Positions 44,501 through 55,200 of a stretch of 64,000 nt of DNA are shown here, piece by piece (within the stretch, counting starts at the first letter, position 1; the number at the start of each line of letters is the position of its first letter). Below the pieces are notes generated by a model, which was not told the origin of the DNA, ran no database searches, and saw nothing but the letters and a program-made list of their open reading frames with translations. The translations under genes were made by a program, and so were the position numbers. The DNA lies in the NCBI GenBank assembly GCA_905178155.1, contig CAJINV010000010.1:3430587-3494586 (forward strand), given 5' to 3'. The stretch comes from Amoebophrya sp. A120. Taxonomy: Eukaryota > Sar > Dinophyceae > Syndiniales > Amoebophryaceae.

Positions 44501-46026
44501 CAAAAGCGCATCACAGATTGGCTGTGGAATGCGCCAAGCGGCTCCCATTTGCCCCATATGCAAGACAGACCTGATTTGTGGTCACAAATCAGCATCACAA
44601 ATTTCCTTCTCGGTATGGGGAAGAGGGATTTTTCCTCACAATACTTGTTGACAAAAACCCGCACGTCATTTGCGTAATCCTTGACGTAAGATTTTGCGGA
44701 TTCCAGATACTGCGTATCCGGTAGAAGTTTGTGGATGAATTTGGTGTAGACGTGCGACTCTGGGATGCTATCAACTGTAAAAATGTCTGGGTCTGGAAGA
44801 TTCTGACACTTGGTTGGTTGGTTGGGTAGCGCCTGTCGCCGGTGCAGGTCCCATCCTCCATCGATTGCGATCCGGAGTAGCCGGAACACGAGGCCCTAGT
44901 GGCACAACTTGTCACGCACGTTTTGCATGAGCCACGATGTCTGTGATGCATACCCTAGCAATACAGATTTTTTGAGGGCTTCTTGATGCCTATTCCGCAT
45001 GACAAATGCCTTCTCAGCGTAGCAAAACTTGGGTTCTCTTTGCTGCTCATGCAATACAGACTTTTTTAGAATCCAAAATCAGCATGACAAGTTGGATTCT
45101 TGCAGACCCAGACATTTTTACGGTTGATAGATGCCATCGTGGTCGTAATCCGCCTCCAACACCCCGTCGCGATCCACATCGGACGTGTGGTGCTCGCGCA
45201 AGTGCTCGACTTCCTCGCTACTCGGATTCCCGCCCAGTAAGGACACAAGCTCCATGTCCTGTTGCGTACTTGTACCGTCGTTGTCTGCCATCATATTGCC
45301 ACCCACCTCCACATCGTCACTCAGCGCGCGACGGTATTCCGATTCCGTTCTGGGAACCTTCAAACCTGATGCGCTAGGAAAACTTCTACCATGCTCTTGT
45401 TTTTGTCCTGCTGTCGTGAGCGAATTGTCTGTAGCATAATTTGCGCCGACCTGGTCTGTTGCAGCCTGGTTGTGCCTACTGTTTGAAGATGAGTCAACTG
45501 CATCCTCGCTTGGTGCTCCTGCCGCCGCTGCACCATGTGAAGATCCTCCTCTTTGGTCCGTTGTCCCACTGCTTGGAGCGGCTGCATCCTCTTGCAACCG
45601 CCTTGGCAGTGCACCTGCGTCCCGACCGGCTCCGGATGTTGAAGTACTACTTCTAAATCCCGCATCTTCGACACCAGCAGCTTGCCGCACCAGATTTCTT
45701 TCCTCTTCAGCGGCCCGGAGCTGTGGCGGTGGTGCGTCGCCTGAGGCGCTGGCGCTGCTACTGGGAAGATTAAGATTATGTTTGTCTTCCGACACCAGCG
45801 CCTGGGCCGCTGCTCCTGGTTCATTATCCGCATCGGAAATTCCCCCGGCCTGTCGGTCCGCGGTGCAAGAGTAAAAATGAGAAAAATGCCCATGAAACTG
45901 CAGTCCGGCGGTTGCGAGAGCCACCACCCGTTGCCGTCGCCTGCTTGAGGAGGCAGATGTCGGTAGTAGGGACGTCGGCTTGCAGCTCCTTTGTGATCTC
46001 CGCATTTTTTCCTCACCCATTTTCAT
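38536..46026 (-). CDS. TM9SF: TM9SF / EMP70 nonaspanin with long N-terminal extension, 1,062 aa
   Basis: Nonaspanins are Golgi/endosomal proteins with a lumenal N-domain and nine membrane spans, involved in protein sorting. Diagnostic pieces: WPSENPQETYRYYDFP, HWFGILNAIAVMGVV, GWKLLHADVFRPPKF, GTQILIMSLSVVF, AGYVSGSLYQVLNGERW, LTVVGGVLGRQ, NKLERHIPP, NYKWWWRSFYSG. The C-terminus IKSD fits the KXD COPI-binding signal of the family. The usual length is about 590-700 aa; here some 300 residues of Ser/Ala/Gln/Asp-rich sequence come first, ending in DVDRDGVLEADYDHDGI, which resembles acidic calcium-binding loops. Nineteen introns: fifteen introners plus GT-AG introns 44287-44141, 43888-43627, 41658-41572 and 39393-39200. 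Start ATG 46026; 46020 is an alternative. Confidence 0.93.
38884..39100. mobile_element. Introner, family D, in TM9SF
   Basis: 217 bp, repeats TGGCC/TGGCC. Junction SVWGH|ASYRV. Confidence 0.93.
39711..39882. mobile_element. Introner, family I (short form), in TM9SF
   Basis: 172 bp, repeats ACTTG/ACTTG. Junction LYQV|LNGER, a conserved family segment. Confidence 0.93.
39944..40154. mobile_element. Introner, family E relative, in TM9SF
   Basis: 211 bp, repeats AAACG/AAACG, inner repeat around GTTACACTTACACA. Junction SSMAF|FYVCS inside a membrane span. Confidence 0.93.
40318..40467. mobile_element. Introner, family B, in TM9SF
   Basis: 150 bp, repeats GCTTC/GCTTC. Junction TGWKL|LHADV, inside the conserved GWKLxHxDVFRPP motif. 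Confidence 0.94.
40507..40774. mobile_element. Introner, family A, in TM9SF
   Basis: 268 bp, repeats GTTGT/GTTGT. Junction DLDN|TFEFM. Leaves a 39-nt exon next to the element at 40318. Confidence 0.92.
40824..41107. mobile_element. Introner, family A, in TM9SF
   Basis: 284 bp, flanks TGGCC/TAGCC. Junction GGGQA|KTLDD. Confidence 0.86.
41155..41396. mobile_element. Introner, family A, in TM9SF
   Basis: 242 bp, repeats TGTAC/TGTAC. Junction KKPQY|NVIGN. Confidence 0.92.
41718..41999. mobile_element. Introner, family F, in TM9SF
   Basis: 282 bp, repeats GTTGT/GTTGT. Junction QIMHN|YAGIV. Confidence 0.92.
42095..42244. mobile_element. Introner, family B, in TM9SF
   Basis: 150 bp, repeats CTTCA/CTTCA. 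Junction KKSLK|VQFTM. Confidence 0.92.
42290..42454. mobile_element. Introner, family B variant, in TM9SF
   Basis: 165 bp, flanks CCATC/CCCTC; left inner repeat AGAAAAGTTATCGCAC is diverged. Junction SFPEG|DAKMN. Confidence 0.83.
42485..42737. mobile_element. Introner, family H, in TM9SF
   Basis: 253 bp, flanks AGAAG/TGAAG. Junction DIPLF|SFSGS. Only a 30-nt exon separates it from the element at 42290. Confidence 0.87.
43006..43269. mobile_element. Introner, family A, in TM9SF
   Basis: 264 bp, repeats GGCGT/GGCGT. Junction PEETP|FHKQN. Confidence 0.92.
43353..43554. mobile_element. Introner, family E, in TM9SF
   Basis: 202 bp, repeats TTATT/TTATT. Junction LSPNN|AKHYE. Confidence 0.92.
44328..44643. 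mobile_element. Introner, family C variant, in TM9SF
   Basis: 316 bp, flanks TTTGT/CTTGT. Junction VFVNK|IWPSE just before the conserved NPQETYRYY motif. Confidence 0.88.
44769..45129. mobile_element. Introner, family A, longest simple copy
   Basis: 361 bp, repeats GATGC/GATGC. About 100 bp longer than its relatives because of extra sequence after the left repeat (TGGTTGGTTGGGTAGCG). Junction DHDGI|PESHV links the N-terminal extension to the TM9SF domain. Confidence 0.9.
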
Positions 46027-47360
46027 CGTCGACCGATACCTTTAGAACGGCGCAGGAGCTTCGCGGTCATTAAAAACAGCCCAGGCGGAGGTCGACGTCG
46101 TGCTGGTGGTGGTGGTGTACTTACACACTCTGTCTAGATCGAAAAATGTTACCTCCACGAGTTGTAGTACTAGCACAAGCGGACCGCATTTTTGTAGAAC
46201 TTGATGTGGTTGTATGAAAATCTTGTACTACTTCTTACCGCAAACTACACTTCTCGAAATAATGAAGACGGCTACTGTACAAGAGAGGTGGACAACATGA
46301 CGAAACCATCATAAGACCTCATCCAAAAACGATCGGACTAAAAAGGAGTTTTGTTTGATGAGCATACTAGTACTCAAGAACTACACGTATACACTCTTGT
46401 CAACCTACTGAAACACACGAACCTCGCAGCTTGATACAAATTCAGAACATGGCGTGAATGTGAAATAGATCTGGCATCACTGAGGAATGGAACCGCATTG
46501 GACGATCAACATCACATCTAAATCGCTGCACCTTACTATAGCTTCTGCAGCAAGAAAGAATTTTTCATGTTTCCAGTAAAGATGGCGGAGCCCATAGCAT
46601 CACTGACAGCTACCTGGTAAAGTTCGTCGTAGCAATAGGAACACAGGACCTCACTCATCTTCAAAGGAAGAAATCCGTCACAGACATAGCCTGCCGGTCC
46701 ATTTCGGAAAATCCTCGGCAGAAACGGCAAAGCCGTTTTCTATTCCAATTTCGTTTTGTTTTTCGTACAGAATCATACAGTCAGCCATTTATAATTGTGG
46801 TGCATTTTCAAAAAAAATTCTAATTGTTGCGGAAAAAAATTCCAAATCACAAGACTGGTAGTATCTATCTCTCTTCAATACTACGCATTTCTAATCGGTG
46901 CTTGTCTTTACTCCTTCGGTAAAAAAGACGGGCATTGTCTTCGTGACACGCTGCGTCCTTCACAGCGCCACTTTCTTCCCGCTCCTGTTCGGTCGCACTC
47001 TTCGCCGTTACTTGATTTTCCAGACAATCAGAATCCCTCTTCCCCGCATTGTTCCTTTCGTGGTTCCATCATGTTAGTTCTAGTTGAGTGATGTTCTAAT
47101 TTCTGTTTCTCATCTATAAAAAGTCACAACATCAATCTTCTACCCGTTCTTTAATTTGCTTGCTCCATAAGTGATGCTGTGCCATCTATGTCTATGCTTC
47201 GCACACGATAAAGCAGATTGTTGCAGGTAGTGTTTCTTTAATTTTGAAGCAAGATTCTTTTCCAAGACATGAATTTTCCTAATAAAATCAGGAGATCCGT
47301 CCTTCTGCACGGGCAGCAACTCCCAACCTTGTTTTTCCGCACGGCGACAAGCTCTGTCTA
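46027..47360. other. Intergenic stretch upstream of TM9SF
   Basis: No supported gene and no introner ends in 1.3 kb. Confidence 0.6.
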
Positions 47361-49649
47361 CTAATATCGCTTGTGCGGCTTCCCCCGGTGCTGCAGTCGG
47401 AGGATAGATGAAGCCGACGGAAACTGCCTCCTCGTTGCCGCAGGACTAGGGGTAGTTGTGGCAAGATTCCCCCAATTCCTCTCCTCGTCCTCGTCCTGGG
47501 AGTAGAATTTCACTTCCTCTTTAGGTTGTGCCTCCACCACCGCAGGAGCTGTTCTCGCAGGTTTTTTCTTCTCTACGTGCGGCGTAATTTTCGGAACGAG
47601 TTGCAACTGCTCGTGCAACTCCAATTCCAGAGAACGCAGAGGGCTATTTCTTCTGTCCTGCGCGGAGACATGCGAAGCGTTCAGGTCCTGCTGGAACAGA
47701 AACAAAGCGTGTTTCAACAGATCCAAAAACTGCTGTTTCATCGCATCCATAGTTTTATTTCCGGTCTTCGTCACTAGCTCCTGGTCTACCCAGATTATGG
47801 ATTGCAAATATGTCTGGGTCTGGAAGAGTGGAACTTGTCATGCTGAGTCTGGATTATGCAAAAATCTGTGTTGCATGATTACCAAAAGTTGCCCCATTTT
47901 GACCGAGTTGAGTGGGAGTTTCTCATGCAGTATGGGCATGATAGAGACCTCAAAGAATCTGTCATGCTATGTCCTACATACCAGACCTAATGGGTCACGG
48001 AAAAGCTGCATGACAAGTCTGGCATTCTTCCAGACCCAGACATTTTTGCATTTGATACAGATCTCGGCGAAGCCAAACCAACGCGGGAAGAACTCTGTCT
48101 CGATTTTTACTTTGAAGCTTGTCATCATCCACCAGGGCATCAAGTTCTGGCGTGAGGACCAATTTCTTCCTTGTGGTTTTCCGTCATACACTTCTTGCAA
48201 TAAGTACTTGTTGTACAGGTCCGTCATATACCGGTCCGTCAAAACCCTGTGCAACGCCTTTCCGATCCGTTTCGCGAGCTCCGCTTCCAGCCCAGGATCC
48301 ACGCGCTTCTCCTTCTGCGCCGGAAGAGCAGCTCCCGAGCTGTTTTGATTTTTCCCCTTGCCCCTGTTTCTTTCTTTCTCCACTTTCGACAAACTATTTT
48401 TCAGACTCGTTTGGATCGAGGTCCCAATGGTCACAGCCGCGTCCTTTAGCCCGGTGAGGTGAAATTTGTATTTCGACCGCTCTTGTTCACTTTCGCGAGA
48501 GTTTTCTTCTATGTCACCAAGAAAAACGAAATTAGTATCCTCTGGTCGTGTCAGAGCTTCCCTTTTTCCGCTAGTAGGTGAAACAATGGATATCCTGAAA
48601 TCCTGGGCGTCGAGCCAGTCTTCGTACTTCTGCTTGTTTGCGGTATAATTTTCAGCCTCTTCTGTCTCTTTCACCAACTGCGCGACGTTGTTTACAAAGG
48701 ACTCCCGCTTTGCTTCGTCGAATTGAAACGTCGAATTATCACGACCCCTGAGTAGAGGTGCAGCCCCTTCTCCTCGCTGACTGCCACGGCTACTTCCACC
48801 CCCGCTCCTCGAAGAAGCCTTGGATCGTGCCGACGAGGAAGAAGCGGCTTCAACACCGTTGCCCGCCATAATTATCGGAGTTGGAGTTCCACTTTCCACG
48901 GCGCCATAAAAATCCTGCTGAGAATCGGGAGACGAGCGCGAGGGCATAGCGGAAACATCACCGGTGGCTGTCGTCGCGCCGTCGAAGCTCGGCCGTTGTT
49001 CAACAACACCAGTGGAATCATCAGCAGAAGTCGGATTATCGTTTAAGAGCGTGAGGAGCTCAAGCTTCATCTTCCGTTGTGTCTTTGGCGCGATGGGCAG
49101 CTGCTGCTGCAAATGGAACCGATCAACTACCTCGACCTCCGATGCTGTTGCAGGAGCTGCGGATGAAGCAGAAGCTTCGTCGCAAGCTGCTTCAGATCCT
49201 ACATTTAGTCGCAACCTGCTGCCTGTAGTACAGAGGGGTCGTGAAAGAACCACCTGCACCGGGTCCGTGGCACTCAAGCCAGCAACCGCGTTGTAGGGAA
49301 CAGTCGTGCTAGCCCCCGCGGGACGATCAGCGGCTGATGTAGTTGCGTACGAGGTGGACGCCGGAAGATGAACGTATTGTGGTGAAGCAGGAGTGTTGCG
49401 GAAATCGCCAGAGGAGTCCTGGTTTTCCGCGACCAACTGGCGCTTGCGAACGGAGTTCCTGCCAGCCCGGAAACCCGCGGCATAGACTGCCTTCCAGTGT
49501 GCGCCGGCTTTGGATGTTGAAGGCGAAGAACCTGGTGTACCAGCCGACAAGGCATACGTCGGCGTCAGCGAGTGCGGTGTCGCCGCGAGGAGTAGAGAAA
49601 CGAGCTGTACCAAAGCGGTACTTGTTCTCTTCGAGCTGAGATCGAACAT
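47361..49649 (-). CDS. Hypothetical secreted or membrane-anchored protein, 673 aa
   Basis: No family recognised. ATG 49649 starts MFDLSSKRTSTALVQLVSLL followed by LAATPHSLTPTYA, a likely signal peptide or signal anchor. Residues ~50-330 are Ser/Ala/Thr-rich and probably disordered, with SSRSGGGSSRGSQRGEG. The second half is charged and helical: ESFVNNVAQLVKETEEAEN, YKFHLTGLKDAAVTIGTS, ELAKRIGKALHRVLTDRYMT, KYLLQEVYDGKPQGRNW, and after the single introner QFLDLLKHALFLFQQDLNAS. It ends with a stop at 47361. The long first exon has no other interruption. Confidence 0.75.
47796..48057. mobile_element. Introner, family A, in hypothetical secreted-protein gene
   Basis: 262 bp, repeats CAGAT/CAGAT. 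Junction FAEI|WVDQE. Confidence 0.92.
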
Positions 49650-50022
49650 GATGATTGGAGGTTGTGTTTGTCTTTCGATACTTATGTCTCTACAGAAGTT
49701 TAATTAAATACTGTTCTTGATGCGCCTGAAGTCGTTTACACAGATTTTATTTCAATTATAATATACGTTCTTATTTTCTCTACAGAAACATCTATGCGTC
49801 AGCAAAATCTTTGGACAAGTTGTTTGAAGAGGTTGCGAGGTGCCATGTATTCGTAAAGGTAAAAAAAGCTAAAAGTGAAAGTAAAACCTGCTCAGTGTGG
49901 AGTCAAGAAATTTTCATTTTAATTTTGTCCAAAAGGTACGGCAACTATCTTGAGGACCAATGGGTACGAGCGCCGCCACTTTTGATGTGCCACCGGCTTG
50001 GATCTTCTGGTGCTTGGATCGA
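49650..50022. other. Short intergenic stretch
   Basis: AT-rich, no gene seen. Lies between the stop at 50023 and the start at 49649. Confidence 0.55.
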
Positions 50023-50906
50023 TCAATGTATCGTGAGGTGGACGTGAGAGATGTTGCTCTCGTGTTGTAGCTCCTCGCCGTCGTTCTTGATCAGATCTTC
50101 TAATACATAGCCTCCATGCATTTCTATTTTCGTATTCGGATCGCTGGTGTGGTTTGAGTTGTTCACGATCTCTGTGGTCCACACGACTTTTGCGGCGCTG
50201 CCCCTTACTTTATCGTCTTCATTTTGATACTAAATGATAATGAGAACTACCGGTTACGGTTAATAAACATAAAGCACTATGTTCAAAGCGCAGTTCACTT
50301 TTGCTCTCTACTCCTACCAACAAATACCAAACGAACAGGGCGGCGTCGATGGCTACGCACAATGCAGGCACCAATCCGCTGTGCCTGGCGAAGAAGTTCT
50401 TTCCTTTCCTTCCAAGGCATTTGTTCTCACGAGGATGTCGGCGGCCGGGCCGGGCCTGGCGCCGGATGGATCGTAGACGCAGCAAGGCAGTGCGGCTTCG
50501 CGGCGCAGAGAGAAGTCGGAGTAAACTTACATGCTCACTGGTGGCCCGGCACGAGGTCCGTGGTATCCTTACACAGCAGGGCGCAACAAGTCCGCAGGGA
50601 CACGCGCGCGCGGCTGGTACTTAGTTAGTTTGTATTCCCACAGTGCAGGGGAGTGAAAGGGGCCCGCAGTATCGTCAACGCGGACGCCACCGCCATCAGC
50701 TCGTGCCGAAACACGTCGCCAGTTGCTGCAGGAGCAGTGGATTTCTCGTTCAACCGGTCACGGTTCCCTCCGCCTCCTCCTTTGATTGTCGACCACCTGG
50801 CTGGCTGCTTCATGTTCGCCCGCAAGTCCTGCCATTTTCGCTCTGTCCCAGCGGGAAACAGATTTCCGGCCGCATTCTTCCCCGGCCCCTGCGGCGGCGG
50901 CAGCAA
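50023..50906 (-). CDS. Probable small membrane protein, exon structure only partly resolved
   Basis: Two segments look coding on the minus strand. The last (50229-50023) reads YQNEDDKVRGSAAKVVW ... NSNHTSDPNTKIEM ... GEELQHESNISHVHLTIH and a stop. It joins in frame to KNFFARHSG-LVPALCVAIDAALFVWYLL (ending near 50318), a transmembrane-like segment, if an 82- or 88-bp GT-AG intron ending TTTAG at 50230 is removed. Further upstream, 50906-50640 reads NRDRLNEKSTAPAATGDVF and ELMAVASALTILRAP, but I could not find phase-consistent junctions to it. The region is GC-rich and has long open frames on both strands, so upstream limits are uncertain. Confidence 0.45.
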
Positions 50907-51286
50907 GTTCTGACTGTTGCCGAAGACCGCCGGTCAGCAAAAAACTGCAAGCCCTTGCGCTCGCGCGGGCGCGAAGCCACAGCGCCGCCCCTGGATCCGG
51001 CCCGACAACAGCGCCGCGGCCGACTAAGACGCACCAACTGGCGCCGCGGGCGAGACCATGCGAAGCGCCAGCGTGCCGCGAAGACATCTATTTGCGGTGC
51101 GCTTTTAGATCGCTCTTGCGAGGCGCATGCTACGCTGAAGTTGCAGTTGGTATTTATTATCATCCAGTGCGGGTCTACTTCCGGGACATGTGTAAATTCA
51201 GATTCACACTCCTAGTCGGGCTCAGGCGCTCGCTCATTGCGTGAAAAAGTCATGACTTGCTCTTGCCACCCTCAGGCTCGTTAAAC

Positions 51287-51325
51287 AATGTGCTCCTCAC
51301 CCTCTGAGAGGGTGAGGAGCACATT
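51287..51325. repeat. Perfect 19-bp inverted repeat with 1-nt spacer
   Basis: AATGTGCTCCTCACCCTCT, one G, then its exact inverse. Not an introner: no TAT ends and no 5-bp repeats. Could be a hairpin in RNA or a small palindromic insertion. Confidence 0.85.
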
Positions 51326-52264
51326 CTGCCTCAGTTACCTACCTCCATTCTGCCGCAGTTAGAATACGGCTTTCAGCTCTGGGTAGCACACGCCAGGACC
51401 CCGCCTGAATTTCTGAGTTGCAGAAACACTTGTCACAAGAGCAACCACGGCATAGAACAGGCACATAGAATAGGCACGACATGCGTACTTACGTCGGCGA
51501 CGGCCAGAACCAAACCCGTACTACAGACCTGGCAGAGCAGAATCGGTGCCCCCTCACCGCATGAAATAAATTAGCCGACAACGAAATGTCGACAATATCT
51601 GTTTTGTTGTTCTTGTTGCGTCTACAATTTTCCTCCTGTTCATGTTCCGTTGAGGTTACTGAAGCACATGAAAACGACCTATGGGACGCAAAAGTCCTAG
51701 TGCTTCTGGGGAAGCAGCTTGTTTGTCCCGTTTAGTAGACCGAGATATTTTTCTAGTACAAGTGATGGAATAGGAATCATGTTGGGTACTACTACAAATT
51801 TGTAAGCACAACTACGACAAACCATGTATGACGTCTCTAGATCTTCGTTGGGGGGACAACTTCATCTACTACCACTGGAAGGATTGGATTCGGCATCGGT
51901 GGATTCTTTCTCTTTCCTCTCGGTGGCTAAAAAAATCACTATCACTTCGAGATTCCATTTCGAATAATCAAATGCCTTCGCATTTTTATATATTTTTGGC
52001 TAGCAAGTCCGGAGATAAAAACATGAAAACGAGTATAGGGGGCACTTGATGGTTTGCAGGTTATGCAAACGATTGTCCTACACCTGAATGTGTCTACGTA
52101 TTAATGTCGGCATGTAAAAATGCCAGTTCCTCTAATAATTGTCGTTGTCCCGTCTAGAGATACTACTAACTTCGAGGACGGAAAAACTCTTCGTAAGTGC
52201 AGCTGCTGGTACTATACAATCTTTGTTATTGTGTCTATCGTTCCCTCGTTCTGCAGCAATTATA
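51326..52264. other. Intergenic stretch upstream of the unresolved membrane protein
   Basis: No supported gene and no introner ends; sits beyond the stop of the kinase gene at 52265. Confidence 0.55.
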
Positions 52265-55200
52265 CTACACGTCTCCCAGAGACGTGACCGGCGCCTTTCG
52301 CTTTCCAGCAGCTTGCGATGCCGTGAGGATGCTCTTGTGCTCTTTTCTTCCTGCAAATAAGCTATCCTGTGCTTCATTATCATTTCCCCGTGAGCAGCAG
52401 CTGCTGCCGGTAGAAGTATGACGACCACCCGCCTCCAGCTGAGCGGCTGCCAGTCGCTCCGCTGGACCAAATTTTGTGACCACTTCCTCATCAGAGCCCC
52501 ACGAAAAGTGGTCGCCGCGGTAGAAATTTCCGACGAAATCTTGAGTCCCCAACTCACCCTCGAGTTGTCGTAGCGTAAACAGCACTGCGTTTTGCCTTCG
52601 GTCTACCAGAGCTAGGTCCTTGGCAGACAGCTCGTCCAGCTGTGCGGGTCCATTGCCATCAATTGCGGATGAACAAGAAGAATTTCTATCTTGTTGTCCT
52701 GGGCATGATACAAGAATTCTGCGCTGTTCATTACCATCTTGATCTGGTGCAAGATCAACATCATCTTCGAGAAAGCGCCGCCAACACAGCCCTCTGTTGG
52801 CGATTTCTGCCAGCTTTTCAGCAGCCCGGCGTGCGGATTCCACGGAGGGGATTTTCTTTCGGTGCCGCCAACTGGCATCCTCGGGTCCCGAGCGCAGAAA
52901 ATCCACCACTTTCGACGACAGACACGAATACAGCGCTCGGATCGAAAAGTATCCTGAGTAAAAATGTCCCCACACCATAGTCAAGATGGGGAATCGGCTA
53001 GACAAATCCACAAGTTTTGGCTGTTTTGCATCACAAATTTGGACTCGTAGTGTAGTGCTGTTTGAGCTACCTCAGCAGCATCACAGACCTAGCACACCAT
53101 GCTGATTGGAGCATGACAAATTGAAAAACACGACTAGAAACTGCTTCTCATGGGGCTCCGCATGAGAAACATTTTCAGCATGTAGATTTGCATTACAACT
53201 ATGGGGTGGGGACGTTTTTAAATAGGATAAAAAGTCTTGCATCGTCACCTTCGCCACCCTTGCGTTTCTGTTCCCCTCCTCAACAATGGCGGCCCGGGCT
53301 CTTATTTGTTCGTCCTGCGATGAAAGTAATTGGCTTGTTACCGTTGGGACAACTCCTACACTGCGATCGCTTGTGCTCTGTGCATTTCTTGCAACACCTC
53401 CAACATCTTCCCCCGACCTCCCAGGCCCCGACGCTACTGGAGATCTTGACCGGTGAGCGGCTTCTTGTTGTCCCCGCGGCTCGTTTGGTATACTAGTACC
53501 AGCGGTAGATGATGTTCTTGTTCTTCCCTGTGTATCGACCGGTTCTGGTCCGTCATCAGAGGACGTCGAGGGAGCCAGTTGTGGCTCGACGCTACCCCAC
53601 CTTCCCGTGGCTGCAGAAGGAGAAGTTGAAGTAGGAGGCGTTGTACTAGAACCACGTGATGGCGGTGTACAACTCGACCCTGCTACGGTGTACAACAACT
53701 GCTCGGGATCAAGATTAACACCTTCCCCACCATCAATACTTCCGTCTGTTCGACTGGCAGGCGGTTGATTGTTTCTCACACTTCCTCCTACAGTGTCACT
53801 TCTGGTGGTGCTGCCACTTATACCATGGTCTTCATCGCTTCCCGAACCTGCAACAGTCGCAGTAGTAGACCCACCTTCACGATGATCACTTCCGTCTGTA
53901 GCAGAAGTTGCGGAGGCAATAAAGCCTGGACTTCTACTTCTGTCGTCGCTTTTTGGTTGAGGTGGTGGTGGAGGTGGAGATGGTGGATCTGCAGCTCCGG
54001 CAGCACCCCCCGCTGATAAATGACCTTGACCTCCGCCTCCAGCAGCAGTTGATCTACCTTGACCTCCCCCCATAATTCCCGTACTATTGCGCGCCGGCGG
54101 CCAAAAAATGGTGCGAGCAGGAGAAGGGACAACTCCCCTGGAGGGACTTGTTAAGCTGGTCGTCGGTGCCGCATCTTCCTTCGGCTTCGTCGCTGATGTC
54201 CTAATACCGCCATCCTCGTCGTGCTCGCCCACTTGATCATGTTCGTCCCTATTTTGAGAATGTGTCTCCGCAACAAACACGCCACAGCAAACCGCGACGG
54301 TAACTGGCAGGGAAAGGAGGACGCAGGCGAGCAGGATTTTCCCGAGCAGGGTCGCGGGCGACAGGAAAGACATGAAAGTGCTTGTTGAACAGCAACCTTT
54401 ATCTGTGTCCTCGTCTCCTGCTTCTAAAGAAAGATCCGAACCACAATCTACTACTTCCTCCCAATTATTATGCTCGCGCCGTGGGAGTTGTTCGGGCAAA
54501 AAATCTACTGTGGTTCTGGTTTCGTCCTGCAGTTCTTGCGTCGGCAAGAAGGAGTGGTCTTCATAGGACTTCTGCGCGGGCGCCGCGAGCCGCACGCCAA
54601 AACCTTCTTCAAAAAAGTAGGCGGACGGAGTCTCTTCGTCTTCCGCAGTTTTATCGGTGAAGGTCAGAGTTTTTGTATCTTCGGTAATTACAAGAGCACT
54701 TTTTCGTCCACGACGGCCTTCGCGGTTCGCGTAAATTTCTTGCAGGTTTAATATCCTTCCCCCGTACAGGTCGAGATTTTGATTTTGGTCTTCTGGGTTT
54801 GTTTTCTTCTCAACAAAGTAGTTCGCATTTTCGTCTCGCAGGCCTTGATCAGAAGCATGATGAAGATCGACGTCCTCTTGTTTATTATTTCCCGCAGCAA
54901 TAAAGTCAAGCGGCGCAAAACCTTGTCGTTGTGCTCCTTCAGCTACTCCGAAGTAGTTGTACAACAAATCTTCCTCCTGAAAGTTGTACCCGACTTGTTT
55001 TATTTCACCACCGCTTCTTTCTTGTGCTCCACCCGGACGCGAGACGAGAGCTACCGGAATGTGTTTTTTGTGCAGGACCGTCGCAGTGCTGCCCGGGATG
55101 GGCCGAATAGGGGCTTGCTGGAAGTCGAAACAAAGTTCTGGATCGTGGTGATGAAAGTTGTTCTGCTCCGCAGAAGATGAGTCAACATTTCTCCCGGTCG

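Noticed and set aside
45470-45874. Plus-strand 134-codon ORF
   Set aside because: Antisense shadow of the Ser/Ala-rich N-terminal extension of the TM9SF gene.
50643-51244. Plus-strand ORFs of 150-190 codons
   Set aside because: GC-rich region where several frames are open on both strands; no domain seen, and minus-strand segments with a membrane span and a clean C-terminus fit better.
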